Of a stretch of 64,000 bases of DNA, positions 33,812 to 42,789 are shown one piece after another. The DNA lies in assembly GCF_900094565.1 (NCBI RefSeq), contig NZ_FMAF01000029.1, positions 21,467 through 85,466 on the forward strand, written 5' to 3'. A model generated the notes under the pieces. That model was not told where the DNA came from. It searched no databases and saw nothing but the letters and a program-made list of their open reading frames with translations. Position 1 is the stretch's first letter. Each line of letters begins with the position of its first letter. Source of the DNA: Martinezella lusitana. Its GTDB lineage: Bacteria; Pseudomonadota; Alphaproteobacteria; Rhizobiales; Rhizobiaceae. The translations under genes and the position numbers were made by a program.

Positions 33812-34099
33812 ATGTCCGTCGATCTCGCCACTGTCAAACGCGTTGCCCATCTTGCCCGCATCGCCGTCAATGAAGACGAAGCGCAGCGGATGATGGGCGA
33901 ACTCAACGGCATTCTGGGCTTCGTCGAACAGCTTTCCGAAGTGAATGTCGATGGCGTCGAGGCCATGACCTCCGTGACGCCGATGGCGATGAAGAAGCGC
34001 GCGGACGAAGTGACCGACGGCAACAAGGCCGCCGACATCGTCGCCAATGCGCCGAATACCGATCAGAATTTCTTCCTGGTGCCCAAAGTCGTCGAATAA
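33812..34099 (+). CDS. gatC: Asp-tRNA(Asn)/Glu-tRNA(Gln) amidotransferase subunit C
   Basis: The 95-residue small subunit that stabilises the GatA-GatB complex. The family pattern is plain: VKRVAHLARIAVNEDEAQRM, LNGILGFVEQLSEVNVDGVE and DEVTDGNKAADIVANAP, ending NFFLVPKVVE. It is followed by gatA after 59 bases, while gatB is 3.6 kb further on. Confidence 0.96.
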   Translation: MSVDLATVKRVAHLARIAVNEDEAQRMMGELNGILGFVEQLSEVNVDGVEAMTSVTPMAMKKRADEVTDGNKAADIVANAPNTDQNFFLVPKVVE

Positions 34100-34158
34100 A
34101 GGCTTCCTTTTAGCCCGTTCCGACCCGTTGCCTATTTCCAGATCTGAAGCGAAACAAA

Positions 34159-35640
34159 ATGAGCGAACTGACCAGCCTGACCATTGCCGAAGCCCGCGAC
34201 AAGCTGCGCGCCAAGGACATCACCGCCACCGAACTGACCGAAGCCTATCTTTCGGCGATCGACGCGGCCAACGGTCAGCTCAATGCCTATATCGCCGTAA
34301 CGCCGGAAAAGGCGCGCGAGATGGCCAAGGCTTCGGACGCGCGGCTTGCCGCCGGCAACGCCGGTGCGCTCGAAGGCATTCCGTTAGGGATCAAGGATCT
34401 GTTCGGCACCGAAGGCATCCACACCCAGGCCTGCAGCCACATTCTCGATGGGTTCAAGCCTCGCTATGAATCGACGGTGACGCAGAACCTCTGGAACGAC
34501 GGCGCCGTCATGCTCGGCAAGCTCAACATGGACGAGTTTGCCATGGGCTCCTCCAACGAGAGCTCCTATTACGGCCCGGTCATCAACCCCTGGCGTGCCG
34601 AAGGCTCGAACCAGCAGTTGGTTCCTGGTGGCTCGTCGGGCGGCTCGGCTGCTGCCGTTGCAGCCCACCTCTGCGCCGGCGCAACGGCCACCGACACCGG
34701 CGGCTCCATCCGCCAGCCCGCTGCCTTCACCGGCACCGTCGGCATCAAGCCGACCTATGGCCGTTGCTCGCGCTGGGGCATTGTCGCCTTCGCTTCGTCG
34801 CTCGACCAGGCTGGCCCAATCGCCCGCGACGTTCGCGATGCCGCCATCCTCCTGAAGTCGATGGCAAGCGTCGATGCAAAGGACACGACCTCGGTCGACC
34901 TGCCGGTGCCAGATTACGAAGCCTCGCTCAGCCAGTCGCTGAAGGGCATGAAGATCGGCATCCCCAACGAATATCGCGTCGACGGCATGCCGGAAGAGAT
35001 CGAAACGCTCTGGCAGCAGGGTATTGCGTGGCTGAAGGACGCCGGCGCCGAGATCGTCAACATCTCGCTGCCGCACACCAAATATGCTCTGCCTGCCTAT
35101 TACATCGTCGCGCCCGCCGAAGCATCCTCTAACCTCGCGCGCTACGATGGTGTCCGCTACGGCCTGCGTGTCGACGGCAAGGACATCGTCGACATGTACG
35201 AGAAGACGCGCGCTGCCGGCTTCGGCCAGGAAGTGAAGCGCCGCATCATGATCGGCACCTATGTTCTCTCGGCCGGCTATTACGACGCATACTACCTGCG
35301 CGCCCAGAAGGTCCGCACGCTGATCAAGCGCGATTTCGAGCTTGCCTTCCATGCCGGTGTCGACGCCATCCTGACACCCGCCACGCCGTCCTCCGCCTTC
35401 GGTATCGCCGATGAAGACCTCGCTTCCGATCCGGTGAAGATGTACCTCAACGACATCTTCACGGTGACGGTCAACATGGCCGGTCTCCCCGGCATCGCCG
35501 TCCCCGCCGGCCTCGACCCGAAGGGCCTGCCGCTCGGCCTCCAGCTCATCGGCAGGCCGTTTGAAGAGGAAACCCTGTTCAAGACCGCCCACGTCATCGA
35601 ACAGGCCGCCGGCAAGTTCACGCCGGCGAAGTGGTGGTAA
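34159..35640 (+). CDS. gatA: Asp-tRNA(Asn)/Glu-tRNA(Gln) amidotransferase subunit A
   Basis: Glutaminase subunit that releases ammonia for converting mischarged Glu-tRNA(Gln) or Asp-tRNA(Asn). The 493-residue amidase-signature protein has the Ser-cisSer-Lys triad: Lys in IPLGIKDLFG, Ser pair in VPGGSSGGSAAAVAAH and the nucleophile region ATDTGGSIRQPAAFTG. The C-terminus PFEEETLFKTAHVIEQAAG is typical. Presence of gatCAB means tRNA-Gln and/or tRNA-Asn are charged by the indirect route in this organism. A short direct repeat (AATTTGAGGYCCAT twice, 35648-35675) follows the stop. Confidence 0.97.
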   Translation: MSELTSLTIAEARDKLRAKDITATELTEAYLSAIDAANGQLNAYIAVTPEKAREMAKASDARLAAGNAGALEGIPLGIKDLFGTEGIHTQACSHILDGFKPRYESTVTQNLWNDGAVMLGKLNMDEFAMGSSNESSYYGPVINPWRAEGSNQQLVPGGSSGGSAAAVAAHLCAGATATDTGGSIRQPAAFTGTVGIKPTYGRCSRWGIVAFASSLDQAGPIARDVRDAAILLKSMASVDAKDTTSVDLPVPDYEASLSQSLKGMKIGIPNEYRVDGMPEEIETLWQQGIAWLKDAGAEIVNISLPHTKYALPAYYIVAPAEASSNLARYDGVRYGLRVDGKDIVDMYEKTRAAGFGQEVKRRIMIGTYVLSAGYYDAYYLRAQKVRTLIKRDFELAFHAGVDAILTPATPSSAFGIADEDLASDPVKMYLNDIFTVTVNMAGLPGIAVPAGLDPKGLPLGLQLIGRPFEEETLFKTAHVIEQAAGKFTPAKWW

Positions 35641-35968
35641 GCACCACAATTTGAGGCCCATAATTTGAGGTCCATGACCGACGCCGACCACGAAACGGCC
35701 GGCGCGGTCGGCTTTGCCGCTCGGTGGAGCGGCGACGCCTTGGATGCAAGATTCAAAAGTCCTGACGTTATTGCGGCCGTCGGTCGAGAATGCTTCTCTG
35801 ATCCCTTCATGGCCAAAGACGAAGTCATCGTCTCCGAGGTTGATGGTCGCTTCACCGGCTGGATCGCGCGCGAAGACCATCGCCATCACATTTTGGACCG
35901 AAATACGATCATAAATTGCAGCAGGCCGCTTGGTCTTGTCGTCTGCAACCGAATCGGAAGGTCTCTTC
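35641..35968. other. Intergenic region between gatA and the DUF4139 gene
   Basis: 328 bases. It begins with a tandem near-repeat, AATTTGAGG[C/T]CCAT, at about 35648-35661 and 35662-35675. A plus-strand frame from 35674 runs into the next gene in another phase and resembles no family I know, so I do not call it. The last 20 bases hold the ribosome-binding site of the DUF4139 gene. Confidence 0.5.
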
Positions 35969-37978
35969 ATGCTCAAGCAAGTATCGGCGATCCTGCTCCT
36001 CAGTGTGGCATTTCCGGCGATTTCGCTGGCCGCCGACAATGGAGCTATTCGCGCCATTACCTTGTCCTCGGGTGGCCTTGCCGAGGTCTCTCGATCCGCG
36101 GCAGTCGGTAGCGACGGCGTGGTCCGGCTCGAGGTGCCTCTCGACCAGGTTGATGACATGCTCAAGAGCCTTGTGGTCAATGAGACCGACGGCTCCGTGG
36201 CCGGTTTCTCGCTGGCGGGGCCGCAACCTCTAGAGGAAACCTTCAAAGGCTTGCCGTTTACGCCTGAAGCGCTCTCATCCGTGCCGTCGCTTTTGACATC
36301 GATGCAAGGCGCCAGAGTATCGGTAACCAGCGGTGGGAAAACCATTGAGGGAAGCATTCTCGGGATCGAGATCAGGAAGGCTGGCGAGAGTGCGCCGGTT
36401 CCGCTGCTGACCGTTCTCGACAAGGATGGCGCTGTGGAGACGCTGGCGCTTGGCGAGGATGCGTCCGTCCGGATTGAGGATGCTGAGATGAGAGCGAAGG
36501 TTGCCAAAGCGGCGGCGGCCATTGCCCGTGGCAAGAACGACGGCAGCCGCACCATCGATATCAAGCTGAACGGTGTGAAGAACGGCGGCGATATCGGCCT
36601 GACCTATGTGGTTCCGTCTCCGATCTGGAAAACGGCCTACAAGGTTGTGACCGAGGAAAATGGCAAGGCGCGTTTGCAGGCATGGACCGTGCTGGAAAAC
36701 GCCAGCGGTGAGGATTGGAAGGGCGTCAAACTGACGTTGACGTCGGCCGAGCCAGTGACGCTGAAGCAGGGCCTGCACAAGCTCTATTGGAGACAGCGGC
36801 AAGAAGTGCCGGTCAACACGGCTTCGAATATTGTCCCTGATCTCGATAGCGGAGACCTGTCCAACAGGCAGCGTCTATCATCGGATGTCGAGGAACGAGC
36901 AGCGCCCGCGCCTGCCAAGGCAATGATGGGTGGCGCCAGCAGAAAGGCAGCCGCGTCTGGATACATGGCCGACGAGTTGGAAAGGCCCGCAGCGCCAATG
37001 CAAATAGCTGCTGGTAGTGCTGCCAATGCCACCGAAAGCGATATCTCGGCCACGTTCGAACTTCCGGGAACTTACGATCTGGCAAATGGCGACACCTTAT
37101 CGGTGCCGATCGTGGATGCGGAGCTGGATGCCGATATGGTGGACATGTATCGGGCGGGCAGCTCATTTCCCAATCCCATCGCTGCCGTGATGCTCAAGAA
37201 CACCACAGGCGTCAGCATGCCGGCGGGAATTCTGACGCTGTACGACAGCAAGATCGGCTATATCGGCGATTCCCAGCTATCCGCGCTGCCCAAGGGCGAT
37301 ACGCGCCTTGCCAGTTTCGCAACCGACCGAAAGGTGTCGATCAGTGAGCAGCAGACGCCGACGGAGGAGATTGCCTCTCTCAAGGTTTCCGATGGCGTGA
37401 TGCAAACAATCGTCAAATACCGCCAGACGACAACATACACTGTTTCAGGGGCGCTTGACGGCGAAAGGACCGTTATTGTCGAACACCCGATTAGGGATGG
37501 TTGGTCGTTTTCGTCGGACGAAAGTTTCGGCAAGACGGCAACACACCAGCGGCTCAAGACGGTCGTGCCGGCGGCTACGGAAAAGACACTGACGGCAGTC
37601 GACGAGCAGCTTCAGAGCAACAGTTACGCTCTGGTCGATGCAGAGCCGGACATGCTGCTTGGATGGTCGGCTTCGGCCCATGACAAGGTACTTGTAGACA
37701 AGCTCGCAAACCTGGCGGAGGCGCGCAAAAAGCAGGTCGCTGCCCAGAACGATCTGGAGAGTTTCGACAACGAAATAGAGAAACTCACCAATGACCAGGA
37801 GCGGATAAGACAGAATATCGGCGCGGTTCCGGAGAACAGCGATTTGAAGAAGCGCTATTTGAAGGCTCTGGCAAATAGTGAAGACCAAATCGCTGCAGTC
37901 GGCGAAAAACGCGCCGCGATGCAAAAGGACAGCGATCGTCTGGGCAGCCAGGTGGCGGAGCTCATCAGGACATTCTGA
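35969..37978 (+). CDS. DUF4139 domain exported protein
   Basis: A 669-residue protein with a signal peptide (MLKQVSAILLLSVAFPAISLA, then ADNGAIR) and GGAAGG before ATG 35969. The C-terminal half matches DUF4139: TYVVPSPIWKTAYKVV, LENASGEDWKGVKLTLTSAEP, and later TFELPGTYDLANGD and KNTTGVSMPAGILTLYDS. A coiled-coil-like tail follows (about residues 570-665, LESFDNEIEKLTNDQERIRQ). Likely periplasmic or surface exposed; function unknown. A strong terminator follows. It sits between gatA and gatB with unrelated genes, suggesting an insertion into an ancestral gatCAB cluster. Confidence 0.85.
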   Translation: MLKQVSAILLLSVAFPAISLAADNGAIRAITLSSGGLAEVSRSAAVGSDGVVRLEVPLDQVDDMLKSLVVNETDGSVAGFSLAGPQPLEETFKGLPFTPEALSSVPSLLTSMQGARVSVTSGGKTIEGSILGIEIRKAGESAPVPLLTVLDKDGAVETLALGEDASVRIEDAEMRAKVAKAAAAIARGKNDGSRTIDIKLNGVKNGGDIGLTYVVPSPIWKTAYKVVTEENGKARLQAWTVLENASGEDWKGVKLTLTSAEPVTLKQGLHKLYWRQRQEVPVNTASNIVPDLDSGDLSNRQRLSSDVEERAAPAPAKAMMGGASRKAAASGYMADELERPAAPMQIAAGSAANATESDISATFELPGTYDLANGDTLSVPIVDAELDADMVDMYRAGSSFPNPIAAVMLKNTTGVSMPAGILTLYDSKIGYIGDSQLSALPKGDTRLASFATDRKVSISEQQTPTEEIASLKVSDGVMQTIVKYRQTTTYTVSGALDGERTVIVEHPIRDGWSFSSDESFGKTATHQRLKTVVPAATEKTLTAVDEQLQSNSYALVDAEPDMLLGWSASAHDKVLVDKLANLAEARKKQVAAQNDLESFDNEIEKLTNDQERIRQNIGAVPENSDLKKRYLKALANSEDQIAAVGEKRAAMQKDSDRLGSQVAELIRTF

Positions 37979-38017
37979 TCGCCACCAGCGCTTCGTCACA
38001 TGAGCCGCATGAGCGGA

Positions 38018-38050
38018 TAAGAGCCGCCCGACCGGGGCGGCTCTCATGTT
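38018..38050 (+). terminator. Terminator of the DUF4139 gene
   Basis: AGAGCCGCCC (38020-38029) pairs perfectly with GGGCGGCTCT (38035-38044) around a 5-base loop, followed by CATGTTTTCT. The T-run is short but the stem is very strong. It lies between two convergent genes and may serve both. Confidence 0.7.
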
Positions 38051-38054
38051 TTCT

Positions 38055-38312
38055 CTACCTATTATCCAATTGCGCCCTCACCAGCCTCAGGCCCCGTTCC
38101 GTTATCCGGTAGGGATGTCCGCCGGAGGATTTGATGGCCTTCAGCTGTTTGAGCTTGCGGAAGAGCTCGATGCCGAAACCGGGATAGAGCCAGCCGTCCC
38201 GCGTGTAGCAGTTGACGGTCTCGATTTTCTTGTTTTCGGTGCGTTCGATTTCAATGCGCCCGCCTTGAGCGAGCAAATGCAGGATGCGCTGCTCTGCGCG
38301 TGAGATATCCAT
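38055..38312 (-). CDS. yjhX: YjhX/TopAI family protein (UPF0386)
   Basis: An 85-residue protein matching YjhX in length and sequence: MDISRAEQRILHLLAQGGRI, ERTENKKIETVNCYTRDGW, and SSGGHPYRITERGLRLVRAQ. The layout suggests a winged-helix fold. In E. coli YjhX (TopAI) was reported as a toxin that inhibits DNA topoisomerase I, with YjhQ, an acetyltransferase-like protein, as antitoxin. Here the divergent neighbour at 38612 is a GNAT protein. Whether the rhizobial protein is toxic is unknown. ATG 38312 gives the exact family length. Confidence 0.88.
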   Translation of the reverse strand: MDISRAEQRILHLLAQGGRIEIERTENKKIETVNCYTRDGWLYPGFGIELFRKLKQLKAIKSSGGHPYRITERGLRLVRAQLDNR

Positions 38313-38611
38313 TGTCGTCAGAATCCGGAAAGCGCCAAAGGCGCAACAAAACGATCCGACGCTCCCTTTAGGGAAGTCGGGGCTTCGTTTTCGGGCCCAG
38401 CACGCAAGAAGGCTTGCGGGCAGGGCCTTTACCGGGTCTGAGAAAAGGTAGACATCAAAACTCCATTGACGCGGCAGTTTTAAAACAGGTTGCAACCGGC
38501 GGTCAAGTTTCACTCTCGTTGGACTTGGGCCGCCACCGTGCGCTTGCTTTTATCTCGTCGCTGGAAAAAGCTGTTTTCCGGTGCTTTACTGCTGGAAACG
38601 GCGGGGGCCCG

Positions 38612-39121
38612 ATGATCCATATTCGCAATGCGCATGAAGGGGAAGCGGAGGTACTGGCCAATATCGGCCTGCGCTCATGGCAGAAGGCCATGGGCTCGAT
38701 CGGAAGTCCGGTCGAGCTTCTGGAAAGTGCAAGCGACGCGTTTTCGAATTTCACGCGCAACGTCTGGCTGACAATCACGGTCATCGAGCTGAACGGGGAG
38801 GTCGTCGGCTGGGCGGCGCGCGAGGGCCTCGATGAGACCATCTCCGATTTCTGGATCGACCCGGGGTTTCTCAGGCGAGGTCTCGGTTCGGCACTCCTGG
38901 AGCGTATCGAGCAGGACATGCGCGAACAGGGGCTGGAAAAGGTTTCGCTGCACACTCATGCCGGCAATGTCGACGCGATCGGTTTTTTCAAGGCTCGTGG
39001 CTATGAGATCAACTGGCTGTCGATCGTCTATTCCCCGAAGCTCGATAGCGATGTGCCGACCATCGGGCTTTCAAAAGCGCTGGTCGAAGATAGCGACGGC
39101 GTCTACGGTCCAGGCATATAG
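38612..39121 (+). CDS. GNAT family N-acetyltransferase next to YjhX
   Basis: A 169-residue acetyltransferase-like protein starting MIHIRNAHEGEAEVLANIGL. The motifs are DFWIDPGFLRRGLGSALLER (acetyl-CoA loop R-R-G-L-G) and HTHAGNVDAIGFFKARGYEI. It is divergent from the YjhX-like gene across 299 bases. E. coli YjhQ, antitoxin of YjhX, is also a GNAT-like protein, so a functional pairing is possible but not shown. The start has only a G-rich stretch (GGCGGGGGCCCG) as a binding site. Confidence 0.82.
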   Translation: MIHIRNAHEGEAEVLANIGLRSWQKAMGSIGSPVELLESASDAFSNFTRNVWLTITVIELNGEVVGWAAREGLDETISDFWIDPGFLRRGLGSALLERIEQDMREQGLEKVSLHTHAGNVDAIGFFKARGYEINWLSIVYSPKLDSDVPTIGLSKALVEDSDGVYGPGI

Positions 39122-39208
39122 CGCGCCGGCGATGCCGAAAGCCTTGCACCATCTCGCCAATTGCTCTACCTCACAAAGTTCAGAAGAACAGCATTTCAAG
39201 AGCTTCCC

Positions 39209-40714
39209 ATGACCCTTGTCGACGTCCGCACGCCAGATCCGAAACGCTTCATTCCCGGTGCCACCGGCGATTGGGAAATCGTTATCGGCATGGAAGTCCA
39301 TGCCCAGGTGTTGAGCAATTCCAAGCTCTTCTCCGGTGCCTCGACCGAGTTCGGCAAGCCGCAGAATTCCAACGTCTCGCTGGTCGATGCCGCCATGCCC
39401 GGCATGCTGCCCGTCATCAACGAGGAGTGCGTCAAGCAGGCCGTGCGCACCGGCCTCGGCCTGAAGGCGCAGGTCAACAATCGTTCGATCTTCGACCGTA
39501 AGAACTATTTCTACCCCGACTTGCCGCAGGGCTATCAGATCTCGCAGTTCAAGGATCCGATCGTCGGCGAGGGCAAGATCGTCATTTCGTTGGGGCCGGA
39601 TCGTCAGGGCCAGTTCGAGGATATCGAGATCGGCATCGAGCGGCTGCATCTGGAGCAGGATGCCGGCAAGTCGCTGCATGATCAGCACGCCACCATGTCC
39701 TATGTGGATCTCAACCGCTCCGGCGTGGCGCTGATGGAAATCGTCTCCAAGCCGGACATCCGCTCGTCGGACGAAGCCAAGGCCTATATGACCAAGCTCC
39801 GCTCGATCGTGCGCTATCTCGGCACCTGCGACGGCAACATGGACGAAGGCTCGATGCGCGCCGACGTCAACGTTTCCGTGCGCCGCCCCGGTGGTGAGTT
39901 CGGCACGCGCTGCGAGATCAAGAACGTCAACTCCATCCGCTTCATCGGCCAGGCGATCGAATACGAAGCGCGCCGTCAGATCGGCATCCTTGAGGATGGC
40001 GGCAAGATCGACCAGGAAACCCGCCTGTTCGATCCGAACAAGGGCGAGACACGCTCCCTGCGCACCAAGGAAGATGCGCATGACTACCGCTATTTCCCCG
40101 ATCCGGATCTGCTGCCGCTCGAATTCGATGACGCCTTCGTCAAGGAACTTGCGGCGCACTTGCCCGAGCTGCCCGACGACAAGAAGGAGCGCTTCGTTCG
40201 CGAGCTAGGCCTGTCGATCTACGACGCCTCCGTTCTGGTCTCGGAAAAGGCGATCGCCGATTATTTCGAAGCGGTCGCTGCCGGCCGTGACGGCAAGATG
40301 GCGGCAAACTGGGTCATCAACGACTTGCTGGGTGCTCTGAACAAAATCGGCAAAGATATTGAAGAAACTCCGGTTTCGCCCGCCCAGCTCGGCGCGATCA
40401 TCGATCTCATCAAGGCTGAAACCATCTCCGGCAAGATCGCCAAGGATCTGTTCGAGATCATCCTCACCGAAGGCGGCGATCCCACAGAGATCGTCGAGAC
40501 CCGCGGCATGAAGCAGGTCACCGACACCGGCGCCATCGAAAAGGCCGTGGACGAAATCATCGCTGCTAACCCGGATCAGGTCGCCAAGGTCAAGGCCAAG
40601 CCGACGCTCGCCGGCTGGTTCGTCGGCCAGGTGATGAAGTCGACCGGCGGCAAGGCCAACCCGCAGGCCGTGCAGGCGCTGGTCAAGGCCAAGCTCGGCA
40701 TCGAAGAGGAATAA
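39209..40714 (+). CDS. gatB: Asp-tRNA(Asn)/Glu-tRNA(Gln) amidotransferase subunit B
   Basis: tRNA-binding kinase subunit that phosphorylates the mischarged glutamyl or aspartyl group before amidation. The 501-residue protein shows WEIVIGMEVHAQVLSNSKLF, YPDLPQGYQISQFKDPI, and LHLEQDAGKSLHDQ. It continues with YVDLNRSGVALMEIVSKPDI and DYRYFPDPDLLPLEF. The C-terminal YqeY-like tail ends GKANPQAVQALVKAKLGIEE. It lies 3.6 kb from gatA on the same strand. A GNAT gene starts 3 bases after the stop. Confidence 0.97.
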   Translation: MTLVDVRTPDPKRFIPGATGDWEIVIGMEVHAQVLSNSKLFSGASTEFGKPQNSNVSLVDAAMPGMLPVINEECVKQAVRTGLGLKAQVNNRSIFDRKNYFYPDLPQGYQISQFKDPIVGEGKIVISLGPDRQGQFEDIEIGIERLHLEQDAGKSLHDQHATMSYVDLNRSGVALMEIVSKPDIRSSDEAKAYMTKLRSIVRYLGTCDGNMDEGSMRADVNVSVRRPGGEFGTRCEIKNVNSIRFIGQAIEYEARRQIGILEDGGKIDQETRLFDPNKGETRSLRTKEDAHDYRYFPDPDLLPLEFDDAFVKELAAHLPELPDDKKERFVRELGLSIYDASVLVSEKAIADYFEAVAAGRDGKMAANWVINDLLGALNKIGKDIEETPVSPAQLGAIIDLIKAETISGKIAKDLFEIILTEGGDPTEIVETRGMKQVTDTGAIEKAVDEIIAANPDQVAKVKAKPTLAGWFVGQVMKSTGGKANPQAVQALVKAKLGIEEE

Positions 40715-40717
40715 TCG

Positions 40718-41221
40718 GTGTTCTTCGTCCGCACCGCCGGCGAGCAGGACCTGGAAAAGGTCCGTGCTCTGCTGCGCGAAACCTGGCATGCGACCTACGA
40801 CCATATCTATGGGGCCGACAAGGTCAGCGAGTTGCATGCCTCCTGGCATTCTCTGGCGTCGCTGAAGGCACGGCTGGCGAAGAAGAACGCCGAATTCCTC
40901 GTCGCCGACGACGGCAAGACGATCGGCGGCATGGGCTATGCCGCCATGTCCACGGAGATGACAAAGACTGTCGAGCTCAACATGCTCTATGTCGGCCCGC
41001 GCTACCAACGCCAGGGCGTCGGCCGCGATATCTTTGCGGAGCTGGAAACCTGCTTTCCGGACGCAGAAGTCATGCGCCTGGAAGTCGAGCCCCAAAACGA
41101 GCCTGCGATCGCCTTTTACACGGCGCATGGCTTCGTCGAAGTCGGCCGTACGGAAAACTGCGGAAATGCGCAATCGGGCATTCCGGCGCTGATATTCGAG
41201 AAGCCTCTCGAAAACCACTGA
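40718..41221 (+). CDS. GNAT family N-acetyltransferase, coupled to gatB
   Basis: A 167-residue acetyltransferase-like protein with GTG start 3 bases after the gatB stop, so translation is probably coupled. It opens MFFVRTAGEQDLEKVRALLR; the acetyl-CoA loop is YVGPRYQRQGVGRDIFAELE, and EPQNEPAIAFYTAHGFVEVG is the C-terminal motif. It looks like the RimI-like general group. Substrate unknown. Confidence 0.85.
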   Translation: MFFVRTAGEQDLEKVRALLRETWHATYDHIYGADKVSELHASWHSLASLKARLAKKNAEFLVADDGKTIGGMGYAAMSTEMTKTVELNMLYVGPRYQRQGVGRDIFAELETCFPDAEVMRLEVEPQNEPAIAFYTAHGFVEVGRTENCGNAQSGIPALIFEKPLENH

Positions 41222-41239
41222 CAGCTAGGCAGGTCGATC

Positions 41240-41707
41240 ATGAACAGCGCCGATTTGATCATTCGCGAAGCTCGTGAGGCTGACCTTCCTTCCTTGATCG
41301 ACCTCTTCGCCGCAGATGCTGTCGGCGGCCACGGCGATACCACCGATCCATCCGCCTATGGCGATTACCTCCGGGCCTTCCGCACGGTCGATGCCTCATC
41401 CGAGCAGACGCTCTACGCCGCCGAACTGGCCGGCGAAGTCGTAGGCACGTTCCAGACGATGATCACGACATCGCTGACCGGCCGTGGCTCCTCCGCGATG
41501 ATCATCGAAGCTGTGCAGACGCGCACGGATCTGCGCGGGCAGGGGATCGGCGCCGCAATGATCAATTTCTGCATTGCCGAGGCAAAAAGCCGCGGCATGC
41601 GGCTGGTGCAATTGACCTCGAACGCCCAGCGCAAGGATGCTCACCGCTTCTATGAGAGATTGGGTTTCAAGCCGAGCCATCTTGGTTTCAAGATGACATT
41701 GAAATGA
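41240..41707 (+). CDS. GNAT family N-acetyltransferase
   Basis: A 155-residue acetyltransferase-like protein, opening IIREAREADLPSLIDLFAAD. The acetyl-CoA loop is TRTDLRGQGIGAAMINFCIA and the C-terminal motif LTSNAQRKDAHRFYERLGFK. It starts 18 bases after the previous GNAT gene, making gatB and two acetyltransferases a likely unit. Unlike that neighbour it has the longer N-terminal lid typical of small-molecule acetyltransferases; substrate unknown. Confidence 0.85.
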   Translation: MNSADLIIREAREADLPSLIDLFAADAVGGHGDTTDPSAYGDYLRAFRTVDASSEQTLYAAELAGEVVGTFQTMITTSLTGRGSSAMIIEAVQTRTDLRGQGIGAAMINFCIAEAKSRGMRLVQLTSNAQRKDAHRFYERLGFKPSHLGFKMTLK

Positions 41708-41813
41708 CAGCGTTTGCCTGCTGGAATCACTGGACAAGCCCGTCCGGTGGCGGCATAAGCAAGCTATCGAATTCTGGTATCGCTCGCCATTCAGCGGGTA
41801 TCGAGGAAAAGAC

Positions 41814-42212
41814 ATGTGGAATTTCATCGTACAAACATTCACCTGGTGGAATGGTCAGACAATGGGGACGCGGTTCGCGACCTGGCGTTTCGGCAAGCGC
41901 GTCGGCGAGGATGAATTCGGCAATGTCTATTACGAAGGCGGCATGTCCTCCTACGGTCTCCCGAAGCGCTGGGTGATCTACAAGGGTTACGCGGAAGCCA
42001 CGGCAATTCCCCCGGGCTGGCATGGCTGGATGCATCACCGCACCGACGTTCCGCCAACCAAGGAAAACTATGTCGCCAAGGAATGGGAAAAGGGGCACCG
42101 CGCCAACCAGACCGGCACTCCGCAGGCCTATCGCCCGCCGGGCTCGCTGGCCGTTGCCGGCGAGCGTCCGCGCGTGACCGGCGACTATGACGCCTGGACC
42201 CCGGGCAACTGA
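41814..42212 (+). CDS. NADH:ubiquinone oxidoreductase subunit NDUFA12-like
   Basis: A 132-residue accessory subunit of complex I, the bacterial homologue of mitochondrial NDUFA12 (B17.2). Typical parts are VGEDEFGNVYYEGG, PKRWVIYKGYAEATAIPPGW and HGWMHHRTDVPPTKENY. This accessory subunit is limited to alphaproteobacteria and mitochondria, which supports the taxonomic call. It is encoded away from the nuo operon, as usual. Confidence 0.93.
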   Translation: MWNFIVQTFTWWNGQTMGTRFATWRFGKRVGEDEFGNVYYEGGMSSYGLPKRWVIYKGYAEATAIPPGWHGWMHHRTDVPPTKENYVAKEWEKGHRANQTGTPQAYRPPGSLAVAGERPRVTGDYDAWTPGN

Positions 42213-42316
42213 GCAGAAGGGGCCGGCTCGTCCTTTGGCCACAATTGGCCGTTAGGCGCGAGAGATGCCGGCTCTTGCTCGGCGCTTTGACCGAGACCAA
42301 GCGGAGATTGCCGGAT

Positions 42317-42757
42317 ATGACGTTTTTCACGCGGAGCGCTTCTTTGCGTGTAATGGCGGGAGCCGTGATCGCTCTCTTGGCTGGCATCGTTTTGCCGCCT
42401 TCCGCAGAGGCGGCCCGCATCGCCAATCCCGTCGCCGTTTTCTCCGGCCTCGACAAGATCACCGGCCGTATCACGACATTCGATGTCTATATGAACGAGA
42501 CCGTGCAGTTCGGCGCGTTACAGGTGACGCCGCGGGCCTGCTACTCGCGTGACGATACCGAACAGCAGAAGGTGGACGGTTTCATCGAAGTTGATGAGAT
42601 CACGCTGGATCGCCGCATCCGCCGCATCTTCACCGGCTGGATGTTCGCCGACAGCCCCGGTCTCAACGCGGTCGAGCATCCGATCTACGACGTCTGGCTG
42701 AAAGAGTGCAAACAGAAATCCGACATCCCGCCGCCGGATACCGCCGGCGCGAAATAG
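42317..42757 (+). CDS. DUF2155 exported protein
   Basis: A 146-residue protein with signal peptide (MAGAVIALLAGIVLPPSAEA segment) followed by a DUF2155 domain: ARIANPVAVFSGLDKITGRI, then VQFGALQVTPRACYSRDDTE and FTGWMFADSPGLNAVEHPIY. Periplasmic; the family is alphaproteobacterial and of unknown function. It is commonly encoded next to the NDUFA12-like gene as here (104 bases apart). The start is uncertain: ATG 42317 is chosen, with an upstream frame from 42245 possible. Confidence 0.85.
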   Translation: MTFFTRSASLRVMAGAVIALLAGIVLPPSAEAARIANPVAVFSGLDKITGRITTFDVYMNETVQFGALQVTPRACYSRDDTEQQKVDGFIEVDEITLDRRIRRIFTGWMFADSPGLNAVEHPIYDVWLKECKQKSDIPPPDTAGAK

Positions 42758-42789
42758 CCGATCCCTTGAGAATCCGCAGCCTTGCCGAC

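Noticed and set aside
35665..36111. Plus-strand frame of 148 codons between gatA and the DUF4139 gene
   Set aside because: It overlaps the signal peptide region of the DUF4139 gene in another phase, lacks a binding site and resembles no known family.
34384..36564. Minus-strand open frame of 726 codons opposite gatA and the DUF4139 gene
   Set aside because: It is the mirror of well-supported plus-strand genes in high-GC DNA, has no family resemblance and no ribosome-binding site.
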